64,000 nucleotides of DNA from Corella eumyota (GCA_963082875.1 OY720098.1:14384001-14448000); one strand, 5' to 3'. Positions 1 to 13,279 are shown, numbered from the stretch's first letter. Notes: generated by a model not told the origin, from the sequence alone. Made by a program: numbers and translations.

Positions 1-221
1 TGTAATTTGCAGTTTTTTATTGATGTACTTATTGCTTCATACTATAACGAAAGGCTTTATATTTATAAATAACTTATTAATTTGTTGGACATAGTAACCT
101 ATTTTTTGGTTAATTCAAATATTGTTTTTTTTTTATGTGTCCTATGTTTAAGTTTAGTGATTGCTACTTAATTATTTAGTCGGTTTCTAATTGTGGTAAC
201 TAATTTATTGTACAATTATAG

Positions 222-3200
222 AAAAATTAGCTGAGGCCACACGTAGATTTGCATTACTGCAAAGTGAAATCCAAGCGCACAAACAAAATGTTTTGGCAGT
301 TTCAGGGGTACCTGCAACCACTTCTTTGGTCAACAGAAGAAAAAGCCGCGCAAAATTATTTTTACCTAACAGTACAAAGGTGTCAAATTGTTTGTTTTAT
401 TTTTTTTAAATTTTTTTATTTTTTTGTTGAAATTGGAAAAAAAAAACAGAATTTTTTTTTTTCAATGTGTTTTAAAGAAATTTTTTATTTATAATTAAAT
501 AAAGACAGAATATTTTTTTTAGCCTTTTAAACTAAAAACATACTTAATTGCAAAAAAACATATTTTTCTTAGCCCTTTAAACTAAAAACATATTAAATTG
601 CAAAAACCGCTGATCCAACAGTTTTTCTCTCCATGTAAGAGATGTTAAATATGAAATAATGGCAAAGATTATTAGCAGGAATTTTATTTGGGACTTTAAG
701 TGTGAAAAAATGCAATTAAATAATCTTATAATTAAAGAACATTAACAACGTTAAACATTTGCACTTTTAGAAACTTAGCCTTTTTAACTGTATTGCTATG
801 TATGGCCAAAACTTTAACTTATATTTTTTATTTATATTTTTAAATGAGATATAATTGTTTAGGAAAAGGTGCACCACAAAACTCTGAAAGATCTTAAATT
901 TGCTTATTCAGAATTTTACCTCAGTCTTATATTACTACAAAACTATCAGGTATTTATTAATAATTGATAGAACTTTATTTTTAAGTTATATGAGTTTTAA
1001 GGTTTTTATAGGCTATATGAGTAAAATTTCATATTTTAAGCAGGAACATTTTTAATATACATGTTTTATTAACTTATTTTCTTTCAAGGAATTAAATTTT
1101 ACGGGTTTTCGAAAAATTTTAAAAAAACATGATAAGATCTTAGACACAGATAAAGGAGCAAAATGGAGAAAAAATTTTGTTATTACTGCTCCATTTCATA
1201 GCGACAGCTTTATTTCAGAATATATACTAAAAACTGAGGTAAGGTATTATTTAAATGAAACACAAAACCACTGGGCTTGCCACTATTAATCAATATATGT
1301 TGGGTCATTTAATAAATTGATAAGGAAAAAAATATTTTGATTTTGTAAAAAATACTGCCTGCATAGTGTAGTTGTTGTTGGTTTAGTTTTTACTGCATCT
1401 ATCTTGTGGCTTACTGAGTACAGCGCTTTAAACCAAATAAAATGCCCGACTCAAAAGCATTTGGTAGGTTAAAAAACCTGTTAAAACGTTCAGTAAAAAA
1501 TTGTTCTTATTATAAACGCTATCACTTTTTAATAATTTATTCTAGAAATAAATATTTTTTGGGAATCTTTTTAGAATTTATTTATAAATGAATTGGAACA
1601 TGGAGATAGATCAAAAGCAATGAAACGACTCAGGGTTCCTCCTTTAACTGACAAAGTAAAATTTTTTAGTTTTTTTTAAAAGGAAGAGATATATTAAAAA
1701 AAAACAGAATTTAATTTTTGTTTTTTTTTCAATATTTTTCAGTTTCTATTTTGGGTTTCTTATAAGTGATGATTTTAAAACCAATTAATTAAAATACTTA
1801 TACACGGTTTGGTTCCAATTTAGTGTTACCTGCACATATATACGCCTTTAGTTTTTCATTATTTATGAATGTCATAAAGGCTATACTTATATAAATAATT
1901 TAAAATTTAGAAACATTATATTATAGAACTTTGTATATAAATGTAAAGAGGAAAAATACCAAAAACAAGTTTTACAATTATTTTTTTATTTTTGTAATGT
2001 TTTTTATTTATATTTAAAATTTTGTATGAACCATTTCTTGTAATTGTTTATTTATTTCATACAGAGAACTTATCCAAAAGGAACAGTATTCAGAGTTGGG
2101 TTATTTCTTGGGATGTTTTTAACAATGGTTGTTGTTTTTACCATAGCTGCTATTTTTCTGCCAGTTCCAGAATTATTTTTAACTTTTAAGTAAGTCAATT
2201 AGTGTAGAAATACAACAGAGTACCCTACTTTTTTCACACTGGTTGATTGCCTGCCCTATGGGCAGCATTTCGATTGTCATATTATGGTCACAACTAATGT
2301 ATATCTGCGATAATTTACCCACAGACCACAACTGGCAGTTTTATTATTGTCCTCCTATATAAATAGGCCTATAAACTTTCTTTCACTATGCATTATTACA
2401 TTAAGATTTTGCAATGATTTAGTAGTATGCACTTTTAACATTAGTTAAGGTTAGTAAAGGAAATTAGAGTACTTTTTTTGAATCAATATAAAATAAAAAA
2501 ATTGAATAAACATTTTTTTATAACTTTTACAATTTAAATCTAATCAATAAAGTAACCTAATACTAGATTTTTTTAAATTTTTAACAATGGCAAATAAGTA
2601 ATTTAATTTTTTTAATCTATATATAGTTTAACACCTAAAGTTTACTTTTTAAGTTCATTTGGATTATAATTAACAAGTTAAAACACAAACATTGTAATTT
2701 ACACCTAATTATAAGTTATATTACGGCCTAATGGGTAAAACAGATGTTTGTAATGCAAAAACCTGCCATTAGACTTATTAAACATTTTTTTAATCTTTAA
2801 TAAAAAAGGTTTTTAGTTGGACTAAAAAAATTGTGTTACTGAGTAATATTTCAAAAAAAGGTTTCATTTTTTGTGTAAAGAGTTCATTTTTTTGGACGCG
2901 ATATGGGAATTTTAAAATATATTATATTGAAAGTTTAAAATATTATCTTGATAATAATTGCCTCGTATAGCGCTTTACTCAATGACACTTTTGCATAAAA
3001 ACATGGGGAATTGAACGCGGGACTTCTTGCAGTGAAGCCAAGTATTTTAACCCCTACACCAAGTAGTTTTTTTATAAGTTTTGTGCAAATATAGTGTTTA
3101 ATTGTAGGTTACAACTTTACTATTTGCCTTTTTTATGTATAACAGATTATATCGAGGTGGTTTTGTGTTGTTTTTATTCATGGCTTGTCTTGGTTTTAAT

Positions 3201-6200
3201 ATTTGGGGCTGGAGGGCAGCAGGGGTCAACCACGTTTTAATATTTGAGATTGATCCCAGGCAATATTTATCACATCAGCATTTTTTTGAGGTAAAAAAGT
3301 TTAAGATTATTATTATTGAAAATTGTTATATTTTATTTAACTTTTTATTTTTTTGTCCTTGGTGTTGTGAAGCTAGTTTTACAACCTTAATATATAAGGA
3401 ATATTTATTACCTTGTTCCAATTGCCTTAAAGCCTAACAATATGTGTTCCATATTAATTTTTGAAATGCCATTTTAGAAGTTAAACCTGTATTAAAAGGT
3501 AGATTTTTAGGATTCTAATAATTTCATTTTTTAATTTTTTACATTTAATTTCATGTTATATTGCAATTGGCAAAAATATATGCAATATATAAAGTCACAA
3601 ATATGCCCAATGTTTTAATAACATTATTGCTTTATTAAAGTCCTATATTGGCAATTTTTTTTTACTTAAAACTTGATAAAATAGGTGTCGCTGAACACAA
3701 AAATAGTTTTAACTTCAAGTAATTTTACTTACTTTTTAAATTACACAACTTTAAAAAAAAATTTAATTAAAAAAATGGCAAGGAAAGTTTGTGATAACGT
3801 AGAAGGTACTAGCTTTTATACAATTACTACTCTAACTTAGTACTTTTTACGTCACACAAAAAAATCTGGTAACCTAGTTTTTGGTGTTCAATATTTCTAA
3901 TATTTTTGGAAAATTAAATTGTAAGTATCACATACATTTTTAGAGGTTCTTAACTCATTTTGTGGTTCAGTGTCAACCAAACTAACGTGCTACATACATC
4001 ACTTATAAAATTGCAAAACTTTTTAATACAGCACTTTAAGGAAATATTGAAATAAAACAAATGGGGTTATACCTAATTTACATATAACAACTTAATTACT
4101 TTTTTATGAATAATGTAAATACCATAAAAATACCATAATATTTTTTAAATTAGCAAGAACATGCTTACTTGTACAGCAAAGTTTTTTTTAAATATTATAC
4201 TAAAATAACTTGTAAAAATTTCAAATAATTTTTTAAAAATTATTACTTATTTTAGGTACAGTAAACCTATAAAAATATGGTAGTATTAAATTTAATTTTA
4301 ACTTTTAAGTTTTTAAAATTAAAAAAAATACTGAAAAAGACTTTAATTTGTTGTTTAAAGTAATCTAAAAAATAAAAGATAACTTTTTTTGTTACAGATA
4401 GCTTCTCTTTTTTCAATTATTTGGAGTTTCAGTATTATTTGTTACATTTTTGGATTCCTGCCAGAACTTCAACCTTATTTTCCGGTTTATTTAAATCCTG
4501 GACTTGTTTATTCTTGTTACTTTCTGTTTCTTATTAACCCATTTCCAATTCTCTTTCATAAAGCAAGATTTTGGTTAATCCGTCGTCTGGTAAGTCTTAT
4601 CTACCTTTAGAAAATGTTATAAGTTATTGCAATAAATAGTTTTGCAGGCGTGGCAAAATTTAAGGCCAACGTTTTTTAGTTTTTTATGAATATCCTCGTT
4701 TTAATGTGAAAAAGCAGAGTTCTTGACCTAAACTTTACGATTGTTTTCCCAACCCAGCATCAATTTGCCTTAGACAGTTCTGGGATAGTATTGAAAATGT
4801 TGACTGATAATTAATATACTGATTGGGTTGGCCTAGCATGAGTTTGCATTTATACCAACATACATGTGGGCACTGCAACATGGAAGCAGTGGGAATCAAA
4901 CAAAAGACCTTGGGTAGGGTCGAGTGTTCTAACTCCGGGACCTCGGGTAGTAAAGCCAAATTGATCCTCGATTTTAATAAAATGATGTTTTTCAAATTAT
5001 AGTTTTAAGCAGGGTTGAGCTGAAACCCAAATTACTTTGACTTCATTAACCCGAGTATTTTGTCACGATACCCGGTTTTGACGTTATTTAAACACATGAC
5101 CCCGTAAAATATTGGTGCTAACAGGCTAAAAATGGCAGTTTTATTAAAGAATCACAAAATAAGCATTATGTAACGAAACGCAATACAAAAGACACTATTA
5201 TAAAAAAACAATTAAATAACAAGCAGGCTACATCGATTTGTTTTTATAAAATCAATAATTAAAGGAAGTTTTTTAAATTTTGTTTTTAAAATTTGGGTAG
5301 TCCTCTTTGCTACTTAAAAATTAAATAACAAAATGTTGGCTAGTAAATGCGCAACCGTTGCCTAATTAACAAAATATAATAAAAAGTAATTTATAATTTT
5401 TTAGAAAAAGGCAACTCTTGTGTTTTTTATGGTTCTTAAATGGCAAAATATTACTCGGCCTCCGAGTACTAAAAAATGCTTGACGAGCACAAGTATTAAG
5501 ATATTCTTAATACTCAGGCCGAGTACTTGGACTTGGATTCGATTAGCCCATCCTTAGTTTTAAGCTAATGTCTATTTAGTAAAAAAGACTGATACTATTT
5601 TTAAGTGTTATTAGTTTAACTATTTCTAATTATGTTTTGCAGTGGAGATTATTTGCTTGTGGGTTTTACCCTGTTGAGTTTGCTGACTTTTGGTTGGCCG
5701 ACCAGTTGAACAGTTTAGTTGTCTTGTTTCTTGATACTGAGTTTATTATTTGTTTTTATGGTTTTGATGGAGACATTTGGAATGGAAGAACAGGTAATTT
5801 ATTTTTTAGTTTTGTGATAAGAAAGCAATAAATTATTAAAAATTCATTACTTAAATTTAAATTAATTCAACATAAATTATTTCGAAATTAAAAAAAAATT
5901 GCAAATTGTATTTGATTTTTAATAAAAAAAATTTAAATAAATTGACAACTGATGTTTTTTGCCTTCATGGAATAGCCCAAAAAAATATTAAAAAAGTTTT
6001 TTTTTTAAACAAACAAACATCTCAAATACCAAAATTTTAAATAAATATAGGATTATGGTTGGCATAGTGTGGTGGTTAAACCACTTGGCTTTACAACATA
6101 AGGTATAGTTTCAATTCCCACTACCTCCAGATTTTTTGTGCCCTTGCGTAAGGTGCTATAAACGGTAAGAACTTCTGCCGAGCTTAAAACTAATTTGCAA

Positions 6201-8072
6201 GTTTTTAAAATTCTAATGTGTCAATGACAACATAAGACTGGGTCCGGGTTACAAATTATGTAAAGATTGTGAGGACCTTTAAACATTGAGGATAAAGATG
6301 TACAAAAAATGTTGTTTTAATTTATTAAACATTAGGAATTTTTTATTATTAAAGGTTTTTTATGTGGTTCTTATTCCTATGGAGTCCGTGCAATTGTAAC
6401 ATGTTATCCTGCTTATATTCGCTTCGTTCAATGTTTAAGACGTTATTATGACACAAGAAAGTGGTTTCCACATTTAATTAATGCTGGGAAATATTCAACA
6501 ACCTTTTTTAGAGTCACATTTAATGCACTGTATGTTTTACATAGAGGTGAATATAGTTTGTTGTTTTAAAATTTAAAAATGTTTTGTTTATATATGACTA
6601 AACAAACTGATTCAATTAAATAAAAATTTGACTTATAATTTTACGTAAATTTATACCCCAATCCTTCTATGGATAATGCCTTTATTTAAAAAAAAATTTT
6701 GACCTAAATTTTGGTATAATGTTGTTGTTAAAATTATGTTTAGGGAAATATCAATTTAGTCCATTTAGTGTTACAATTTTCATTTGGTTTTTAGTTATGT
6801 CTGTGAAAACTTTTTTTTTTTTTTTTTTTTTATTGTTAAAATTACATATAATTAAAAACAAACTTTCTTGTATATGTGCATCACGGTATTTGTTCATTTT
6901 TTTACAGAATCAACTCAAGAATTACAAAGTGTTTATTTTTTTCTATGGCTTGCAAGCTTATTTATAAGTAGTTGTTACACTTATGTTTGGGATATCAAAA
7001 TGGATTGGGGTTTTCTTGATAGCAATGCTGGCGAAAATAAATTTCTGCGGGAAGAAATTGTTTATCCCTACAAGGCGAGTTTTTATATGAAATATTTATC
7101 AATTTATGTTTTGATTTATTTCTTCTATAATTAAATGTTTAAAATTTTATAATTTTTTATAAATGAGTTGTTAGTTTGGTTAGGTAAAAATTTAAAAGAT
7201 CATAATTTAAAATAAAATGTCTACACCATAAAGATAGTATAATGCATTATTAATCATATTTATATATTTTTTTTGTGTAAAAAAATATTTTTGATGCTTA
7301 AAAAATGTTTTTAGGCATTTTATTATTTTGCGATCATAGAAGATTTTGTTATAAGATTTTCATGGATTGTAAGAGTTGGAGTAGAGCAGCTTGCATCTTC
7401 CGATTCCTCTTCCCTTATCCTCAGTAATGTCCTCGCTATTCTGGAAGTTCTAAGGTTAGTAATTTATTTTTGCTAAAATTAATTTAACTCAAATTTTAAA
7501 TAAATGAAAATAAGGTTTAATTATACTTTATCGGTGTTCATGATTTAAAATATATAAATACATGTATTTAGAAATGTTTTTACATGCTTTTAAAATATAT
7601 TGTTTGTTGTAATTTGGTTACTGTAACTGACTTAATAAATTAAAATGCGGCACTTAACTACTGTTTTTTTAAAACAAAAAATTGTTTTTTTATATTAGGT
7701 AAGCTTAACCTATAAGCAAAAATAGAAACAGGCGTAATTAGTTAAAAATAGGTTATTGTTTTAAATTATTGAACTGGATTGAAATTTAGACAGATTTATG
7801 AACAAAAAAGTTCATATTTTTAGCTGTTTTTGTTAAAAATTAGACGGTTTATTTGGAATTTTTTCCGGCTGGAAAACGAACATCTTAACAATTGTGGAGA
7901 GTTCCGTGCTGTTCGTGACATTTCTGTGACCCCTTTGCGAGCTGATGACCTTGCCACGCTTGAACGAATGATGGACGAGGTCGATGGAGTAGAAAAAAAT
8001 CTTTTAAAAGAAGTGAAGAAAAAACCGTTGACTAGAATTCCATCTTTTGCTGGAGGAATCAGGTTTACTTAA
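222..8072 (+). CDS. XPR1: XPR1-type inorganic phosphate exporter (SPX-EXS), 5' partial, spliced
   Basis: XPR1 is a multipass membrane protein that exports phosphate; its N-terminal SPX domain senses inositol pyrophosphates and its C-terminal EXS domain is part of the transport unit. The window opens in an intron, so the first SPX exons are missing. Exons I could join in frame: 222-379 ([13 protein letters not shown]), 863-949 ([20 protein letters not shown]), about 1090-1239 ([17 protein letters not shown]), about 1575-1656 ([12 protein letters not shown]), about 2066-2189, 3146-3290 ([14 protein letters not shown]), 4398-4588, 5642-5791 ([13 protein letters not shown]), about 6354-6546 ([20 protein letters not shown]), about 6911-7074 ([14 protein letters not shown]), about 7315-7455 and about 7843-8072 ([19 protein letters not shown]). 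These blocks match vertebrate XPR1 in order. One intron (7075 on) uses a GC donor. The last exon either stops at 8070-8072 or is spliced at the GT near 8063; the C-tail is shorter than in human XPR1. The family is certain; the exact 3' end is not. Confidence 0.95.
4760..4950 (-). repeat. Decayed SINE, minus strand, in XPR1 intron
   Basis: Read on the minus strand it shows a degraded tRNA-like head (a GATTCCCACTGCTTCC B-box region near 4880-4900) and body. An 86-codon open frame over it (4735-4995) is a by-product. A short related piece of the same family, GGGAATTGAACGCGGGAC, lies at 3006-3070. Confidence 0.5.
5010..5556. mobile_element. hAT-like non-autonomous inverted-repeat element (547 bp) in XPR1 intron
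   Basis: The left end begins CAGGGTTGAGC and the right end reads GCCCATCCTTA, the approximate reverse complement. The same 8 bases, GTTTTAAG, stand directly outside both ends (5002-5009 and 5557-5564), as expected of the 8-bp target duplication made by hAT transposases. CAGGG-type ends are also usual for hAT. Inner inverted motifs around ACTCGGCC and GGCCGAGTACTT lie towards the right end. It has no transposase ORF, so it is a MITE. It sits between XPR1 exons at 4588 and 5642. Confidence 0.8.
6050..6315 (+). repeat. tRNA-derived SINE, older subfamily, in XPR1 intron
   Basis: The head is tRNA-like: an A-box-like GGCATAGTGTGGTGGTTAAA and a B-box-like stretch (TTTCAATTCCCACT). It continues with the shared SINE body (GTAAGGTGCTATAAACGG) and ends GAGGATAAAGATGTACAAAA, the tail found in the other SINE copies of this window. 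It is more diverged than the 24153 copy. Confidence 0.75.
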
Positions 8073-9507
8073 ATTTTATATTTTTTGTAAATTTCAGTAG
8101 ATAATAATAATGCTGCGCTGTTACAAAAACCACTTTTTCAAGAATGGCTTTACTGACAAGAAAGCAGTTTTTATTAACCCCTCTTACCTTAACCTTTAGA
8201 AAATGCCTATTAATTTCTAAAAAATGTTGACCTAAATTTTAGTGAAATGTCCAGGGTACAAATTAACGTTTAAAAATTAATTCGCTAAAAAATTAACGTT
8301 TACAAATTGATAAGTGTGGTTGCATTTTTAGAGCAACGATTAGGCCCAAGTCATGATCTTCGTTTTCTTGTACCAATCGACACCCTGCGTTGCATTTTTA
8401 AAATGTACTACTTACTATGTTTCTTAATAAAGTTTAACTACATTGCGCAACAACTGAACGGTTGTAAAATTTTCGCGTTGTAAGATCATGGAAAGTTATT
8501 GTTAATAAAAGCCTATTTACGCAGAATTATATGTTGATGTTATATAATTAGTTTGAAACCGGTTTAAAATGGCTTCGTAAAAATAAATAAATATACAAGA
8601 GTGTTTAATTATCGCTTGAACTGTTTTTGGTGAATTTGTTATTTCTAATATATTTGTAAAAAACAATTCGCTAAATTTTAAAAACGATTCGCGCGACTTG
8701 TTATTACAAAGTAGTATGGTTTACAAAAACAGTCCAAAATATTAAATATTACTGCAGCAAAAATTAAGTATTTTACTTTAACCTATTAAATAAAAAAAAG
8801 TAACAAAGTTTGGTTTTTATTTAGTAGTGATAAAAACGTTTTTTTAATTTAAAGAAAAAATTCCAGTGGAGTTGTTTTATTTGTTGGTGATCGAAGCAAT
8901 CAGTCAAGTACAAGTGCAGTTTGATGACAATCTTTACCATTCATCCTTTTATTTTGCTTTTATTTTTAGCAATCTATGATCTACAGCGTTCCAAAATAGG
9001 CCCAAAATACCAAGAAAAACCTGATAAGACAATGTGAAACTTGTTCACATAGGCAATAATTAATTGTTGTGTTTTTTTAACATAAAGCCATGTTTTGTTT
9101 AAATTTGTGACTATTGATTGCATATTACAGTTTGTACAGTAAAAAGTTTATAAATCACTAAGACGTCATTTTTAGTTTCTCAAGTTCGGTGCTTCGGTGT
9201 TTTAATTTTTTTACATGTACGTTGATTGCCTTAATGTTTATTTAAGTCATATAAAAAAACACAAAAACTTTGGTATTGGTAGGTTCCACCACTTATTAAA
9301 GTTTTTATTATGACCTTAAGTTTTATATTAAATACTTAGTTTCTTGTTGCCTCCAAAATTTGTTGTAGCCAAAACAAGTGTGTTTTATTTATTAAACAAT
9401 CATAACTTACTCTAGATATTATTTATGTTTAGTTGTTAAGGTTCCTGTCGTTGTATTTATTTATTTTTCGAGATTATAGTAGTAAATTATTATTTGTTGT
9501 AATTTTT
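6427..9507 (+). repeat. Tandem duplication, copy 1 (3' end of XPR1)
   Basis: First copy of a direct tandem duplication with a period of about 3.08 kb. It starts inside an XPR1 coding exon at TTCAATGTTTAAGACG, and holds the rest of that exon, the last three coding exons and about 1.4 kb of downstream sequence. The second copy follows directly. By eye the copies differ by only a few substitutions, poly-T and poly-A length changes and one indel of about 7-8 bases near 11536. Confidence 0.95.
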
Positions 9508-12500
9508 TTCAATGTTTAAGACGTTATTATGACACAAGAAAGTGGTTTCCACATTTAATTAATGCTGGGAAATATTCAACAACCTTTTTTAGAGTCACAT
9601 TTAATGCACTGTATGTTTTACATAGAGGTGAATATAGTTTGTTGTTTCAAAATTTAAAAATGTTTTGTTTATATATGACTAAACAAACTGATTCAATTAA
9701 ATAAAAATTTGACTTATAATTTTACGTAAATTTATACCCCAATCCTTCTATGGATAATGCCTTTATTTAAAAAAAAATTTTGACCTAAATTTTGGTATAA
9801 TGTTGTTGTTAAAATTATGTTTAGGGAAATATCAATTTAGTCCATTTAGTGTTACAATTTTCATTTGGTTTTTAGTTATGTCTGTGAAAACTTTTTTTTT
9901 TTTTTTTTATTGTTAAAATTACATATAATTAAAAACAAACTTTCTTGTATATGTGCATCACGGTATTTGTTCATTTTTTTACAGAATCAACTCAAGAATT
10001 ACAAAGTGTTTATTTTTTTCTATGGCTTGCAAGCTTATTTATAAGTAGTTGTTACACTTATGTTTGGGATATCAAAATGGATTGGGGTTTTCTTGATAGC
10101 AATGCTGGCGAAAATAAATTTCTGCGGGAAGAAATTGTTTATCCCTACAAGGCGAGTTTTTATATGAAATACTTACCAATTTATGTTTTGATTTATTTCT
10201 TCTATAATTAAATGTTTAAAATTTTATAATTTTTTATAAATGGGTTGTTAGTTTGGTTAGGTAAAAATTTAAAAGATCATAATTTAAAATAAAATGTCTA
10301 CACCATAAAGATAGTATAATGCATTATTAATCATATTTATATATTTTTTTTGTGTAAAAAAATATTTTTGATGCTTAAAAAATGTTTTTAGGCATTTTAT
10401 TATTTTGCGATCATAGAAGATTTTGTTATAAGATTTTCATGGATTGTAAGAGTTGGAGTAGAGCAGCTTGCATCTTCCGATTCCTCTTCCCTTATCCTCA
10501 GTAATGTCCTCGCTATTCTGGAAGTTCTAAGGTTAGTAATTTATTTTTGCTAAAATTAATTTAACTCAAATTTTAAATAAATGAAAATAAGGTTTAATTA
10601 TACTTTATCGGTGTTCATGATTTAAAATATATAAATACATGTATTTAGAAATGTTTTTACATGCTTTTAAAATATATTGTTTGTTGTAATTTGGTTACTG
10701 TAACTGACTTAATAAATTAAAATGCGGCACTTAACTACTGTTTTTTTAAAACAAAAAAATTGTTTTTTTATATTAGGTAAGCTTAACCTATAAGCAAAAA
10801 TAGAAACAGGCGTAATTAGTTAAAAATAGGTTATTGTTTTAAATTATTGAACTGGATTGAAATTTAGACAGATTTATGAACAAAAAAGTTCATATTTTTA
10901 GCTGTTTTTGTTAAAAATTAGACGGTTTATTTGGAATTTTTTCCGGCTGGAAAACGAACATCTTAACAATTGTGGAGAGTTCCGTGCTGTTCGTGACATT
11001 TCTGTGACCCCTTTGCGAGCTGATGACCTTGCCACGCTTGAACGAATGATGGACGAGGTCGATGGAGTAGAAAAAAATCTTTTAAAAGAAGTGAAGAAAA
11101 AACCGTTGACTAGAATTCCATCTTTTGCTGGAGGAATCAGGTTTACTTAAATTTTATATTTTTTGTAAATTTCAGTAGATAATAATAATGCTGCGCTGTT
11201 ACAAAAACCACTTTTTCAGGAATGGCTTTACTGACAAGAAAGCAGTTTTTATTAACCCCTCTTACCTTAACCTTTAGAAAATGCCTATTAATTTCTAAAA
11301 AATGTTGACCTAAATTTTAGTGAAATGTCCAGGGTACAAATTAACGTTTAAAAATTAATTCGCTAAAAAATTAACGTTTACAAATTGATAAGTGTGGTTG
11401 CATTTTTAGAGCAACGATTAGGCCCAAGTCATGATCTTCGTTTTCTTGTACCAATCGACACCCTGCGTTGCATTTTTAAAATGTACTACTTACTATGTTT
11501 CTTAATAAAGTTTAACTACATTGCGCAACAACTGAACAAATTGCGGTTGTAAAATTTTCGCGTTGTAAGATCATGGAAAGTTATTGTTAATAAAAGCCTA
11601 TTTACGCAGAATTATATGTTGATGTTATATAATTAGTTTGAAACCGGTTTAAAATGGCTTCGTAAAAATAAATAAATATACAAGAGTGTTTAATTATCGC
11701 TTGAACTGTTTTTGGTGAATTTGTTATTTCTAATATATTTGTAAAAAACAATTCGCTAAATTTTAAAAACGATTCGCGCGACTTGTTATTACAAAGTAGT
11801 ATGGTTTACAAAAACAGTCCAAAATATTAAATATTACTGCAGCAAAAATTAAGTATTTTACTTTAACCTATTAAATAAAAAAAAGTAACAAAGTTTGGTT
11901 TTTATTTAGTAGTGATAAAAACGTTTTTTTAATTTAAAGAAAAAATTCCAGTGGAGTTGTTTTATTTGTTGGTGATCGAAGCAATCAGTCAAGTACAAGT
12001 GCAGTTTGATGACAATCTTTACCATTCATCCTTTTATTTTGCTTTTATTTTTAGCAATCTATGATCTACAGCGTTCCAAAATAGGCCCAAAATACCAAGA
12101 AAAACCTGATAAGACAATGTGAAACTTGTTCACATAGGCAATAATTAATTGTTGTGTTTTTTTAACATAAAGCCATGTTTTGTTTAAATTTGTGACTATT
12201 GATTGCATATTACAGTTTGTACAGTAAAAAGTTTATAAATCACTAAGACGTCATTTTTAGTTTCTCAAGTTCGGTGCTTCGGTGTTTTAATTTTTTTACA
12301 TGTACGTTGATTGCCTTAATGTTTATTTAAGTCATATAAAAAAACACAAAAACTTTGGTATTGGTAGGTTCCACCACTTATTAAAGTTTTTATTATGACC
12401 TTAAGTTTTATATTAAATACTTAGTTTCTTGTTGCCTCCAAAATTTGTTGTAGCCAAAACAAGTGTGTTTTATTTATTAAACAATCATAACTTACTCTAG

Positions 12501-12595
12501 ATATTATTTATGTTTAGTTGTTAAGGTTCCTGTCGTTGTATTTATTTATTTTTCGAGATTATAGTAGTAAATTATTATTTGTTGTAATTTTTTTT
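9508..12595 (+). pseudogene. Tandem duplication, copy 2: duplicated XPR1 terminal exons
   Basis: Near-identical second copy. Its first exon piece (about 9510-9625) is cut in mid-exon and has no splice acceptor, but the three following exons (about 9988-10152, 10391-10530 and 10921-11150) keep open frames, acceptors and donors, including the GC donor after YPYK. The only residue change I see among the open frames lies in intron-derived sequence (S to P in the track of the 88-codon frame), so the exon products are the same as in copy 1. Because the XPR1 stop lies in copy 1, this copy is probably a non-coding remnant. The intact exon from copy 1 could in principle splice to exons here and give the same protein with another 3' UTR. 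A haplotype assembly error is a real alternative. Confidence 0.85.
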
Positions 12596-13279
12596 AAATG
12601 TTTGTTAATGCTTACATATTTATTACTGTGTAAATTTCTGTATGTTTTTTCTACTTATAATTCTTCAAATCAAATTTTCTATATAGCACAAACTTGTGTC
12701 ATGGTTTACCAAAGGAGTTTTCAGGCATTTTGTTTTAATGTCCATTATACAAAACTGACAATTAATTGGTAATTCTTTTAATTTAACAAATTTCAGCTGT
12801 ATGTTGCATTTATATTGCATGTCAGATAGTTGTGTGATGCCACTTCACTAAAATTTTCTTTGTAGTTTATTACTGAAAATGTGTATAAAACTAAAACATA
12901 TTTACTTTACTATGCTTTATCTACTTTACTATGGTAAACCCTGTACAAGTATTTTGTTGTGTGTTAACAGTGTTAAACTTTAAAGCAGAAGTCGTAACAA
13001 AAAAAAAACAAAATAGAGCACTGTGAAATATATTTTGCAATATGTAATAAAATGATTGAGATACTGGCATTGAGCAATAGCTTGTTCTAAAAATTATTAA
13101 AAGCAAATAAATGAGGCATTTGGTAAAAATATGCTATATTAAGGTGCATTACATCAACAAACAGGTATAAAAGTAATAAGCACATTTGTTAATAGGTTAG
13201 TTGGTTTTTTGAGGCATATGAACACTAATTTAGCTGGGGGCTAAGTTACAATGCAATTTAAAAACTAGTACAAGTTAGT
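12596..13279. other. Intergenic / 3' flank between XPR1 copy 2 and FAAH
   Basis: Unique AT-rich sequence between converging transcripts. It should include the FAAH 3' UTR on the minus strand; TTTATT (AATAAA reversed) occurs near 13100. An 84-codon and a 61-codon open frame here have no splice signals or recognisable composition, and I leave them out. Confidence 0.5.

Noticed and set aside
249-494. 81-codon frame at the left edge
   Set aside because: It lies in another frame over the XPR1 exon 222-379 and the intron after it.
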